Source: DATLGB01 sp963726825 (lineage in GTDB: Bacteria; Actinomycetota; Thermoleophilia; Solirubrobacterales; Solirubrobacteraceae). From it: 64,000 nucleotides of DNA. The notes below the pieces were generated by a model. It was given only the letters and a program-made list of their open reading frames with translations. It searched no databases and was not told the origin of the DNA. Below are positions 52,142 through 60,965 of the stretch, piece after piece. The stretch covers positions 1,116,001 to 1,180,000 of the forward strand of contig CAVSDT010000001.1 of the NCBI GenBank assembly GCA_963726825.1. Reading direction: 5' to 3'. Numbering within the stretch: position 1 is the stretch's first letter; each line of letters opens with the position of its first letter. A program made the position numbers and the translations under genes.

Positions 52142-53328
52142 CGCCGGCCCTGGACGCCTCGACCGACTTCGAGCGCCTGAGGGAACCCGCCTGGTCGCGC
52201 TTCCACAAGCGCCACCCGGTCTACCCCCGCGAGCGGTTCGAGGACGCGTACGCGGAGTGGTGGACGCGGGAGATCGCCCGTTGGGCGGACGGGCGGCCGT
52301 CCCGCCCGGCGAAGCCCATCGCATTCGTCGCCGAGGCGGTCCACCGGGTGCTCATCGACGAGGGCCGTGCCATGGCCCGCGGCCTCTCACGAGGCGATGA
52401 GAAGCACGGTCTGGCCGTGGTCGGGTTCGAGGACCTCGACGCCGACCCAGCGGGCGACGCCGGCGGCGAGGCGCACTACCAGCTGCTCGTCCACCGGATC
52501 CTCGATCTGGTCCGCGAGCGCCTGACGCCGCGCGAGCTCTCGGTCTTCGTGTCCAGCTTTTTGTACCTCCAGCCGTCCTCGGTCGCCGCGGCGACGCTCG
52601 GGCTGTCGGTCCCGCGGGTGAAGAAGGACCGCGTGAAGATCGCCGCCAAGGTGGGCGAGGAGGTGTGGGCGATCCTCGGGGCCGAGCTCGACCTCTGCGA
52701 GGCATACGACGACCGTCGCCTTCCCGCGGTCCTCGAGCTGCTCACCGTCCACGTCGACGGCTGCCCGCACTGCCGGGCCCAGCTGCAGGGCGTCCGCGGG
52801 ACCGCGCACGCGGTGGTCGGCCCGCTCGAGCTGCTGGCCGTCGGCGGTGCGGCTGGGGGCGGGGCTGCCGGCGCCCTCGATTCGCTGCTGACCCGGGTGG
52901 GCGGCTGGGGCCATCGGGCGGCTGAGGTCGCGTCCTCCGTGCCGCCCTCGGGTCGCACGGCGGCCGTGGTGGGCGTGGTCGCCGCGACGATCGGCGGCTC
53001 CGTCGCGGTCGAGCGGACGCACCCGGACCGCACACCGGCCGCGGCGGAGCGGGCGGCGACGCCTGAGCGGCAGCCGGCGCGGCCCGCACGGCAGGCGGCG
53101 AGCACACCCACGGCCGCGCCGCCCGCCGTCACCGCCCCCGCTCCGACAGCCACCACGAGGCCGGCCGCCACCGCCCGTGCCTCCCGGCGTCAGCGCCGGG
53201 GCACACGCCCGGCGCCCACCCCTGCGCCGACGCGCGCACCAGTCCCGACGTCTGCCCCCGCCCCAGCACCCGTCGCGCCCTCGACCGGAAGCGGCGCCGG
53301 TTCCGAATTCGGCTTCGAGGCGGGATGA
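52138..53328 (+). CDS. Sigma-70 region-4-like protein with zinc-finger, TM and Pro-rich tail
   Basis: A 396-residue multidomain protein. Residues 15-80 are helical and could be a sigma region-2-like domain; 128-172 resemble region 4 (LTPRELSVFVSSF, then a helix-turn-helix through SVAAATLGLSVPRVKKDRV). HVDGCPHC (205-212) gives His, Cys, Cys as in zf-HC2 anti-sigma domains. A membrane helix (about 274-291) leads to a long Ala/Pro/Thr tail (300-396), probably outside the cell. It looks like sigma and anti-sigma functions on one chain: a membrane-tethered regulator. It precedes secreted-protein genes that it may control. Confidence 0.75.
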   Translation: MTPALDASTDFERLREPAWSRFHKRHPVYPRERFEDAYAEWWTREIARWADGRPSRPAKPIAFVAEAVHRVLIDEGRAMARGLSRGDEKHGLAVVGFEDLDADPAGDAGGEAHYQLLVHRILDLVRERLTPRELSVFVSSFLYLQPSSVAAATLGLSVPRVKKDRVKIAAKVGEEVWAILGAELDLCEAYDDRRLPAVLELLTVHVDGCPHCRAQLQGVRGTAHAVVGPLELLAVGGAAGGGAAGALDSLLTRVGGWGHRAAEVASSVPPSGRTAAVVGVVAATIGGSVAVERTHPDRTPAAAERAATPERQPARPARQAASTPTAAPPAVTAPAPTATTRPAATARASRRQRRGTRPAPTPAPTRAPVPTSAPAPAPVAPSTGSGAGSEFGFEAG

Positions 53329-53389
53329 GGGGTTCGATCCGAGCCTCCCGTGCCGTCCTTCCAGATACCCACCACCACCGACCACCGAG

Positions 53390-55105
53390 ATGCCAACCCA
53401 CCTCCTCCGACTCCTCGCCGCGGCGACCCTGCCGCTGGCCATCGCGCTGACCGCCCCTGCCGTCGCCGACGCGGGCGTGTACCACGTGTACTCCTGCAAG
53501 ACGCCAGGAGGCCGGATCGTGCCGGTCGACGGCTGGAGCCTCCTCCAGGAGGGCGGCGCGTTCTCGGCGCCGGCGGACGGTTGTGCCATGGGCAACGGGC
53601 TGGGGGCAGCCCTCAACGGCGACTTCCCGCAGGCCTCGGGTGCGCGGCTCGGCTGGCGGTACACGGTCCCCGCCGGCCTGGAGCTCACCGGGTTCCGGCT
53701 GTGGCGCTTCTTCAGCACCACGAGCGCCGCAGAGCAGAACGCGACGCCCTACGCGTACGTCTCGTGGCCGACGCAGAACTACACGCCGGACGCACGATCG
53801 CAATGCGTCGCCGGCCAGGGCTGCAGCGCCCAGGGCACTGCCGGTTCCCCCCTCTCGGCCGATGATGTCGTCGAGTTCACCGGGCTCGACGGCAACGTCC
53901 GCGACGTCTATGTGATGGCCGGGTGCGGGGGATCAGCGGGCTGCGTCGATCGCAACTCGAGCGTGCCGATGGCTCAAGCCGTCGTCAAGGCCTTCGAGGC
54001 GAGCCTGCGCGACACGACCGCCCCGGTCGCCTCCGACGTCGTCGGGCCACTCGTCGCCAACCCGATCCACACCGGGACCGAGAACCTCTCGTTCAACGCG
54101 ACGGACACCGGCGCCGGCGTGTACCGGGCCGTCGTCGAGCTCCACCGTGAGACGACCAGCACCTGGGAGCCGATCTCGACGCAGATCGTCGACGACAACG
54201 GCGGCGACTGCATGGACATCAACCGTGAGTCGGCGGATCCGTACGAGTTCAGCCGGCGCGTCCCGTGCAAGACCCAGGTGGGCGGGAGCCTCACGCTCGA
54301 CACCACGATGATCCCCAACGGCGCGCACGAGCTGCGCATCGGGCTCGAGGATGCCTCGGGCAACCGCTCGACGCTGCTGGGCCCGACGACCTTCAAGGTC
54401 TCCAACGCCGGATCGGGCGGGTCCTCCGGGCCTGGCACCCTCGGCGCACCGACCAACGGCGCAGGAGCCTCGAACGAAGTGCGCATCGTGCTCGACAGAC
54501 GCACGCGCCGCGTCCGTCGGTTGCGGTTCGGTCAACGCCTGAGGGTGGTTGCCACGATCCGGAACGAGCTGGGCAAGCCGGTGCCTGGTGCGCAGGTCGA
54601 CGTGTTCCAGCGCGCGAAGCTGCCGAAGGCGCGGTACCGGATCGCTCGCAGACCGCTGGTCTCGGGTCGCAACGGCAAGGTTCGCTGGACGGTCCCTGCC
54701 GGCACCAGCCGGCGGCTCCGCCTCGCCTACAAGGCGAACCTGCTCAACACCACCTACCAGGCGACCACCGACCTCCCCCTGGCTGTCACTGCAGCGACCA
54801 CGCTTCGCCGGAACCATCGCTCGTACCGCAACGGCCAGACCATCCGGTTCTCGGGCAAGGTCCGGTCCAAGCCGATCCCGAAGGGCGGCGTCCTCGTCGA
54901 CCTGCAGGCGTACAAGCGGGGCACGGGCTGGGTCACGTTCGCGACGAAGCGCTCGCGTGCGAAGGGCAGGTGGACGATCAAGTACAAGCTCGTCTCGACG
55001 ACGCAGACGGTCCGCTACAAGTTCCGCGCGCGCGTCCGGCAGGACTCGGGCTACCCGTACTCCGCCGGCAAGACGAAGGCGATGTCGGTCCTGGTGCGTC
55101 CGTGA
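53390..55105 (+). CDS. Secreted multi-domain beta-repeat protein
   Basis: This 571-residue protein has a signal peptide (1-27) and begins mature sequence VYHVYSCKTPGGRIVP, with several Cys pairs (AGQGCSAQ, MAGCGGSAGCVD). A carbohydrate-binding-like N-terminal domain (to about 205) is followed by an Ig-like segment (TTAPVASDVVGP), a Gly/Ser linker and two Arg/Lys-rich beta repeats (RLRFGQRLRVVATIRNELGKPV and HRSYRNGQTIRFSGKVRSKPI). It is probably a cell-surface or matrix protein. ATG 53390 starts the signal peptide. It may be driven by the upstream sigma-like gene. Confidence 0.8.
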   Translation: MPTHLLRLLAAATLPLAIALTAPAVADAGVYHVYSCKTPGGRIVPVDGWSLLQEGGAFSAPADGCAMGNGLGAALNGDFPQASGARLGWRYTVPAGLELTGFRLWRFFSTTSAAEQNATPYAYVSWPTQNYTPDARSQCVAGQGCSAQGTAGSPLSADDVVEFTGLDGNVRDVYVMAGCGGSAGCVDRNSSVPMAQAVVKAFEASLRDTTAPVASDVVGPLVANPIHTGTENLSFNATDTGAGVYRAVVELHRETTSTWEPISTQIVDDNGGDCMDINRESADPYEFSRRVPCKTQVGGSLTLDTTMIPNGAHELRIGLEDASGNRSTLLGPTTFKVSNAGSGGSSGPGTLGAPTNGAGASNEVRIVLDRRTRRVRRLRFGQRLRVVATIRNELGKPVPGAQVDVFQRAKLPKARYRIARRPLVSGRNGKVRWTVPAGTSRRLRLAYKANLLNTTYQATTDLPLAVTAATTLRRNHRSYRNGQTIRFSGKVRSKPIPKGGVLVDLQAYKRGTGWVTFATKRSRAKGRWTIKYKLVSTTQTVRYKFRARVRQDSGYPYSAGKTKAMSVLVRP

Positions 55106-56124
55106 GTCGCGCGCTCCGTGTCGTGACGGCCGCTCTGCTGTCGGTCCTGGCCGCCGTCGGCTCGGCTCACGGCGCAGAGCCCAAGAAGGCATCGGCCGGC
55201 CTCAGGGCCTACGGCCTCGACTGGATCGAGGCTATCCCGAGCGACGCGCTCCCCCCAACGCGCTACGCGGTGTGCATCGTCGACTCGGGTGTGGCCATCA
55301 CGCCGGACACGCCCGCGGACAACCCGAGCGGACCCATCGTCCGCCGCCTCTCGATCGACGGCGGCTCCGGCGAGCCCCAGGGCACCGCCCCAGAGCAGCT
55401 CCACGGCACCCGCATGGCAGCCGCCGCGATCGCTCCTCGCAACGGCTGGGGCACCGTCGGCATGTTCCCAGCAGGCCGGATCATCTCCGTGCGAGCGATG
55501 GTGGAGGGGGAGACGACCTTCCGGATCGCGAGCTACGCGAGAGCCATCAATCACGTGCCTCAAGCAGAGCGTCGATGTGCCCGATTGCTGCAATCAACTT
55601 CTCCGCTCGGCTGTCACGCGTTGTCGCTCCGTCGTCGGCAGGTGGCGAGCAGATGGGCGATGCCGTGGCGAGGGCGTCGGCCGGGGTTGCCGGTGGTCGT
55701 CGCCGCGGGCAATGTGCCCGGCTGCGCTGCAGTTCCCAGCCAGATGAACCCGGGGCGATCTGCGGTGGCGGCGGGAGGAAGGCGGGGGCGCTCTGCCGAT
55801 ACGGCGCGTATGACGCCGCACGTTTTTGTCGTTGCCCCGGCGTGTCCGGTTGCAGCCGCAGAGCCGCTCTCTGGTGCGTTCGAGCCCGCAGCAGACGGAG
55901 GCTCAAGCGTCGCCGCTGTCGAGGTGTCTTCGTTTATCGCGGCGCTACGGACGTTTCGTCCGGATGTCAACGCCTCACAAGTCGCTCTAGGTGGATCGAA
56001 GGCTCCCGACGGCATGTCCGAGGCCGCGGGGTCGCTTGACGGGCGACGGGCGGCGAGGGCAGCGGGGCTTCGAAGCATCCTTCGACGCGCCGACCGGGCG
56101 ACACGGCGACTCAGCAGGCCTTGA
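55102..56124 (+). pseudogene. Secreted subtilase-like serine protease with multiple internal frameshifts
   Basis: The frame starting at GTG 55102 (GTGA-coupled) has a signal peptide, Asp in YAVCIVDSGVAI (61) and His in LHGTRMAAAA (101), then departs from subtilase similarity after RAINH. Expected pieces then appear in other frames: CLKQSVDV, INFSARLSRVVAPSSAGGEQMGDAVARASAG, back to frame for LPVVVAAGN (204), then RKAGALCRYGAYDAARF out of frame and GSSVAAVEVSSFIAALRTFRPD (Ser 269) in frame. At least six shifts lie within about 350 nt. No stop interrupts the frame, as is usual at high GC. It is a decayed gene or a sequence-error cluster. Confidence 0.7.
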
Positions 56125-56140
56125 CAACGGCCGGCCGCGC

Positions 56141-56146
56141 TATAAG
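56141..56146 (+). promoter_or_regulatory. Near-consensus -10 (TATAAG)
   Basis: TATAAG ends 6 nt before ATG 56153, the usual spacing for leaderless starts in this window. Confidence 0.35.
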
Positions 56147-56152
56147 GGCTAC

Positions 56153-57628
56153 ATGGCGCGACGTCTGCTTCTCGGATGGGTCGGCGTCGTCCTGCTTGGT
56201 TGGCCGGGCGCCGCTTATGGGGCGAGGTATACGGTCCGCACCTGCGGCGAGGAGCTCGGGCCGGCTCGAAACTCCGCTTGGGCCTACAGCAGTAATGCCT
56301 CTGCGCAATTCGAGGCTCAATCTCGCTGCGAGACGGGCGAGGGCCTCGTCGTGCAAGACCGGCTCGGACCCACCAGACTCGACCGTCGGGATGTTCGGGT
56401 ACTGGTTTGCGCAGGCGCCGCCAGAGACTCCATTCGTTCGATCTCGTATCGACGGTTGCTCGTCACCAATGGTGATCCCGGACTTCCGCGCCGAGCTAGT
56501 CGCAGACGGGGAGTCGGTCGATGCCTGCGTGCTCGGACCGTCCCAGTACCGGTGCGAATCCGGAGGGTCATCTCAAACCACCGAGCTGATACTGAACGCG
56601 AGTCGTCTCGGGTTCGGCATCCGCTGCGTTCCACCGGAGGGGACTCTTGTGTGCACGGCGGCACCCTCCACTCGGCCCAAGCCATCCTGTATGGCGCGAC
56701 CATCACCGTTGACGATCCGGTCGCCCCGGCTGTCGGGCCGGCTTCGGGGTCGCTTCTCAGCGGCGGGTGGCTGCGGGGTGCGCACACTGCGCAGATCAGC
56801 GGGAGCGACGCGACGGGTCTCAGTGAGTTCCAAGTCGTCCGGGACGGCTCTGAGCCGGTCGGCCGGCAGGCGCTGACCTGCGACTACGGGCGGATGGCTC
56901 CCTGTCAGTCGCCGGGCCAGACCATCGCTTCGAGCCTGCCGGCGGTCGACACTTCGGCCTGGTCTGACGGGGTTCACTCGGTCGCGCTCCGGGCCGTCGA
57001 TGCCGCGGGGAACTCGGCTGACTCGCCGGCCGTCGAGGTCAGGACCGACAACACGGCTCCGGGCGCGCCGGCGAACGTCCGCAATGGACGCGGGGCCGTC
57101 TGGGCCAAGCGGCGGACGCAGACGATCAGGTGGCAGGCGCCGGCCGGGCAAGCGGCGCCGATCAACGCGTCGAACGTCAGTGCGTGCCGCGGCAAGAAGA
57201 AGCTTGAGTGCGTGACGGTCGCGGCCAGCGGCCCCGCTGGGGCGACGCTGCGGCTCCCGCGCCAGCGGTTGTACCGCGGAAGCGTCTACCTCGTAGACGC
57301 GGCCGGGAACGTCTCCGCGGCGAACGCGGCGCCGTTCTCGATCGGGTACGACGAGGGCAGGCCGCGGCGGCCGCGTCTGGCGTTGGGCGGGAGGAGGAAG
57401 CGACTGCGGAGCGTGCGCGTGCGCATCAAGGACCGCGGGCCTGCCCCGCTCGCGCGGCTTGCCGCTCGGCTTTGCAAGCCTCGCAGCACCAAGCGCTGTC
57501 GGACGGTCAGGGCGAGCGGGCTCAAGCGGATCAGGGCCCGCCCGGCACGGGGGCGCAGCGTCCTGCGCGTCCGCGTCGTCGATGCCGCCGGCAATCGGTC
57601 CCGGGAGGCGCGGATCAGGCTGCGCTAA
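56153..57628 (+). pseudogene. Secreted beta-sandwich protein with compensating frameshifts
   Basis: A 491-residue frame with signal peptide (1-24), then ARYTVRTCGEELGPARNSAWAYSS. Between about 56360 and 56650 the family-like sequence is in another frame (GMFGYWFAQAPPETPF, DFRAELVADGESVDAC, NASRLGFGIRCVPPEG), and it returns to the first frame at about 56660-56690 with ATITVDDPVAPAVGP and GSLLSGGWLRGAHTAQISGSD. The remainder (Ig-like repeats, Arg-rich C-terminus) is intact. Two shifts of opposite sign therefore garble about 95 residues. The related upstream genes suggest a surface protein family. Confidence 0.65.
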
Positions 57629-58893
57629 GCGCCGGCAGGGCGCAGCGCACCCAGCTCGGAGGCGTAGGCGAAGACCTGCGCGGTGCCGAAGGCGTTCCAG
57701 GGGTCGACGACGATCGCGTCCTCGCCGGCGAGCGCGAGCAGGCGGGCCAGCGACGCGGGGGTCGAGTACTCGGAGTGGTTGGTCGCCACGACGACCACGT
57801 CGGCATCGGCGACGGCGGCGTCGAAGTCCACGGTCGGCGTGGGCACGAGAGGATCGTGGACGGTCACGTCGGCCAGCTCGCGCTCGAGCAGCCGGATCAG
57901 CTTGTGCGCCAGGGAGTCGCGCTCGTCGTCGGTGTCGCGCTTGAAGGCCAGCCCAAGCACCGCGACGCGCTTCTCGCGCAGGGCACCGCTCCCGCCGCCC
58001 AGCCGCTTCTTGATCCCGTCGACGAGGAACGACGGGACGCTCTCGTTGACCCGTGAGACCGCGAGGAGCATGCCCGGGGCGGAGGAGCGCTCCTCCGAGA
58101 AGGCGAAGTCCTTGCGCAGGCAGGTCCCGGCCGTGAAGCCCGGGGCCGCCATGCCGCCGCGGGGGTAGTCGCGGTTGATCAGGTCGATGACCTCGAAGAC
58201 GTTGGCGTCGTAGCGCTCGCAGTCCATCATCAGGAGGTTCGGCAGCGCGAACGTCGCGTAGCGCATGATGTTGGCCCAGATCTTCGCGAGCTCGGCCTGG
58301 ACGGGCGTGGTCTGCACCACGGGGGCGCCGAAGACCGAGAACAGCTCCTCGGCCCGCTCGCCCGAGCCGGGGCCGACCCCGCCGACGATGCACGGCAGCG
58401 TCCCGATCTCCGCCAGGAACCGTGCGGCCGCGATGCGCTCGGGCACGTGGGCGACGTAGAGGTCCTCGCCGGCGACGAAGCCTCGCCGCTTCTCGAGGTA
58501 GCCCGCGACGAACTCGGTCGTGCCTGGCGCGACGGTCGAGCGCAGGACCACGAGCTGGCCGGCGGAGAGGTGCGGCAGGAGGTCGTCGAGGACCGACCGG
58601 ATGTCGGACACGTCGATCTCGATGTGCGAGTGCGTGGGCGTGCCAACGGTGAGGACGATCCCGTCGGCCTGGGCGGCGTCGGCGGCGCTCTCGGACAGGT
58701 GCAGGCGGTCCCCGACGCGGGCGAGCAGCTCGTCGGCGCCCGGCTCCTCGAACGGCATCCGGCCGGCACGGAGGGTCTCGAGGCGCGCGACGTCCTTGTC
58801 GACCCCGAGGACGCGCAGACCGGCGTCCGCGAAGGACAGCGCCAGCGGAAGGCCGACCCGGCCGAGACCGATGACCGAGACGTCGTAGCTCAA
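57625..58893 (-). CDS. Nucleotide-sugar 6-dehydrogenase (WecC/UDP-ManNAc type)
   Basis: This 422-residue enzyme has the NAD motif VSVIGLGRVGLPLALSFADAGL, TVGTPTHSHIEID, VLRSTVAPGTTEF, ERIAAARFLAEIGTLP and the catalytic Cys region GFTAGTCLRKD. The N-terminal THSHIEID variant and central region fit UDP-N-acetyl-mannosamine dehydrogenases (WecC). It uses a TTG start at 58893 just 10 nt after the WecG-like gene; with that transferase it would make and transfer ManNAcA. Substrate is inferred from this pairing. Confidence 0.88.
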   Translation of the reverse strand: MSYDVSVIGLGRVGLPLALSFADAGLRVLGVDKDVARLETLRAGRMPFEEPGADELLARVGDRLHLSESAADAAQADGIVLTVGTPTHSHIEIDVSDIRSVLDDLLPHLSAGQLVVLRSTVAPGTTEFVAGYLEKRRGFVAGEDLYVAHVPERIAAARFLAEIGTLPCIVGGVGPGSGERAEELFSVFGAPVVQTTPVQAELAKIWANIMRYATFALPNLLMMDCERYDANVFEVIDLINRDYPRGGMAAPGFTAGTCLRKDFAFSEERSSAPGMLLAVSRVNESVPSFLVDGIKKRLGGGSGALREKRVAVLGLAFKRDTDDERDSLAHKLIRLLERELADVTVHDPLVPTPTVDFDAAVADADVVVVATNHSEYSTPASLARLLALAGEDAIVVDPWNAFGTAQVFAYASELGALRPAGA

Positions 58894-58903
58894 GGGGGAG
58901 AGC

Positions 58904-59743
58904 CTAGATGCCGCGGCGGCCCGCGCGGTGGCGCAGGTACTGCAGCGCGAAGCCGGCGACGAAGCGCGGGTTGTAGCGCGTGTAGCGCCGCCACAGCCGG
59001 CGTGGCTCCTGGGCGAGGCGGAAGACCCACTCCAGCGACAGGCGCTGCATCCAGGCCGGGGCCTGGGGGACGAGGCCGGCGTGGAAGTCGAACGCCGCGC
59101 CGACGCCACACAGGACGGGCACGTCGAGGCGGTCGCGCATGCGGGCCATCCACTTCTCCTGCTTCGGCACGCCGATGCCGACCCACACGATGTCCGCGCG
59201 GGAGCGGTTGATCTCGTCCGCCACGCGCTCCTCCTCCTCCGCGGAGAGGTCGCGGTAGGGCGGCGAGTAGCCGCCGACGATCTGCAGCCCCGGGTGGCGG
59301 GTGCGCAGGTTCAGCGCGAGCTGGACGAGCGCGCCCTGGTTGCGGCCGCCGTAGAGGTACATGCGCACGCCGGTGCGAGCCGCCCGCTCGCAGGCACGGT
59401 CCATCAGGTCCGGCCCGTAGACGCGGGAGGGCAGCTCGTGCCCGAGCGCGTTCATGGCCCACACGAGCGGCTGCCCGTCGGGAACGGTGAAGTCGGCGCC
59501 GAGCACGGCGTCGCGCAGCTCGGGGTCCTCGCGAGAGGACATCACCGTGTGCACGGCGGCGACGCAGATGTAGCCGCGGCGGCGGTGGGCGATCGTCGCG
59601 TCCATCCAGTCCAGCGTCTGCTCGTAGTCCGTGAGGGCGAGCGGGACGCCGAGCACGGCCTCCTCTGCGACCTGCGGCGTCAGGGGTGCCGGGACGGCAC
59701 GTGCCGGGTGGTCATGGGCGAGGGGAGGGATGATGGTGCTCAT
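58904..59743 (-). CDS. WecG/TagA/CpsF-family glycosyltransferase (second copy)
   Basis: This 279-residue enzyme has YICVAAVHTVMSSREDPEL, DFTVPDGQPLVWAMNALGH, YLYGGRNQGALVQLALNL, IVWVGIGVPKQEKWMARM and LVPQAPAWMQRLSLEWVFRLAQEPRRLWRRY, the full GT26 pattern. It is only distantly like the copy at 29277-30047 in its N-terminal half. Beside a UDP-ManNAc-type dehydrogenase it is the better candidate for a ManNAcA transferase. It may be read from the aminotransferase promoter 105 nt upstream. Confidence 0.92.
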   Translation of the reverse strand: MSTIIPPLAHDHPARAVPAPLTPQVAEEAVLGVPLALTDYEQTLDWMDATIAHRRRGYICVAAVHTVMSSREDPELRDAVLGADFTVPDGQPLVWAMNALGHELPSRVYGPDLMDRACERAARTGVRMYLYGGRNQGALVQLALNLRTRHPGLQIVGGYSPPYRDLSAEEEERVADEINRSRADIVWVGIGVPKQEKWMARMRDRLDVPVLCGVGAAFDFHAGLVPQAPAWMQRLSLEWVFRLAQEPRRLWRRYTRYNPRFVAGFALQYLRHRAGRRGI

Positions 59744-59848
59744 GGCGAGGGGCGGGCTTGATCCGCCAGTGCTTCTAACGATGCCCTGCAGGATTAGTTG
59801 CGCGTATTGGCTCCCGGGCGCACGAATTCCTGCATTCTCACGCGACGT

Positions 59849-60937
59849 TCAGGACGCGAGGACGTCCTTCACGGCGCCGACGACCTCTGCCGCCTGCTCC
59901 TCGGAGAGCACGGGGCTGATGGGAATCGCGAGGTGGCTGGCGGCCACCTCGTCGGTGGCGGGCAGCTCCACCCCGGTGGCGTAGGGCGCCATCGCGACCT
60001 GCTTGTGCACCGGGACCCGGTAGTAGGCCTTCTGCCCGATCCCGCGCTCCTTCAAGCCCGCGGCGAGCTCGTCGGCCCGCGCGTGGCGGATCACGTACAG
60101 GTGCCAGGCGGGCTCTGACCCGGTCGCCGGGACCGGCAGGTGGACGAGGTCGCCCAGACCGGCGGCGCCGTACGCGCGGCCGCCGGCGACGCGGCCGGCC
60201 GCCCACGTGTCGAGGTGCGGCAGCTGCACGCGCAGGATCGCGGCCTGCAGGTCGTCGAGGCGGCTGTTGTAGCCGACCTCCTGATAGGTGACCTTGTCGT
60301 GGGAGCCGTGGAAGCGCAGGACGCGGACGCGCTCGTCGAGCTCGGCGTCGTTGGTGGTGATCGCGCCGCCGTCGCCGAAGCAGCCGAGGTTCTTGGAGGG
60401 GAAGAACGAGAACGTCGCGATCGTCCCGAGCGACCCGGGCCGGCCGGCCTCGGTGGTGGACCCTGCGGCCTGCGCGGCGTCCTCGACGACCGGGACGCCG
60501 AGCGCCTCGATGTCGGCGACCGGGGCGACGTTGCCGAACAGGTGCACGACGATGACGGCCTTCGTCCGCGGCGTCATCACGGCGCGCACCGTCTCGGCAG
60601 TCACGCACATCGTGTCGGGGTCGACGTCGCAGAAGACGGGCGTCGCGCCCGTGTGCGGGATCGCCTCCGCGGAGGCGTAGAAGGTGAAGGAGGGAACGAC
60701 GACCTCGTCGCCCGGACCGACCCCGAGGGCGCGCAAGGCGATCGTCAGGGCATCGGTGCCGTTGGCGACGCCGACGGCGTGGCCCGCCCCGAGGTAGGCG
60801 GCGAACTCCGTCTCGAAGGCCGAGACGTTCGGGCCGAGGATGAAGCGGCCGTCGTCGATGACCCCCGCGATCGCCGCATCGAGCTCCGCGCGCAGCGGGG
60901 CGAGAGGCGTCTTGGTGTCGAAGAGTCCAACGGGCAC
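59849..60937 (-). CDS. DegT/DnrJ/EryC1-family sugar aminotransferase
   Basis: This 362-residue PLP enzyme has GRFILGPNVSAFETEFAAYLGAGHAVGVANGTDAL, VVVPSFTFYASAEAI, VEDAAQAAGST and the PLP-lysine motif FSFFPSKNLGCFGDGG. It would aminate a 4-keto or 3-keto nucleotide sugar in this cluster. GTG 60937 has a TAGTCT -10 hexamer 11 nt upstream, in a 28-nt spacer shared with the divergent dehydrogenase. Confidence 0.93.
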   Translation of the reverse strand: MPVGLFDTKTPLAPLRAELDAAIAGVIDDGRFILGPNVSAFETEFAAYLGAGHAVGVANGTDALTIALRALGVGPGDEVVVPSFTFYASAEAIPHTGATPVFCDVDPDTMCVTAETVRAVMTPRTKAVIVVHLFGNVAPVADIEALGVPVVEDAAQAAGSTTEAGRPGSLGTIATFSFFPSKNLGCFGDGGAITTNDAELDERVRVLRFHGSHDKVTYQEVGYNSRLDDLQAAILRVQLPHLDTWAAGRVAGGRAYGAAGLGDLVHLPVPATGSEPAWHLYVIRHARADELAAGLKERGIGQKAYYRVPVHKQVAMAPYATGVELPATDEVAASHLAIPISPVLSEEQAAEVVGAVKDVLAS

Positions 60938-60948
60938 GACCGCTGGTC

Positions 60949-60958
60949 AGACTAGGGT
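60949..60958. promoter_or_regulatory. Overlapping bidirectional -10 elements
   Basis: Minus-strand TAGTCT (60954-60949) ends 11 nt before GTG 60937; plus-strand TAGGGT (60953-60958) ends 7 nt before ATG 60966. They share two bases in a 28-nt intergenic spacer. Confidence 0.55.
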
Positions 60959-60965
60959 CGCCGCC

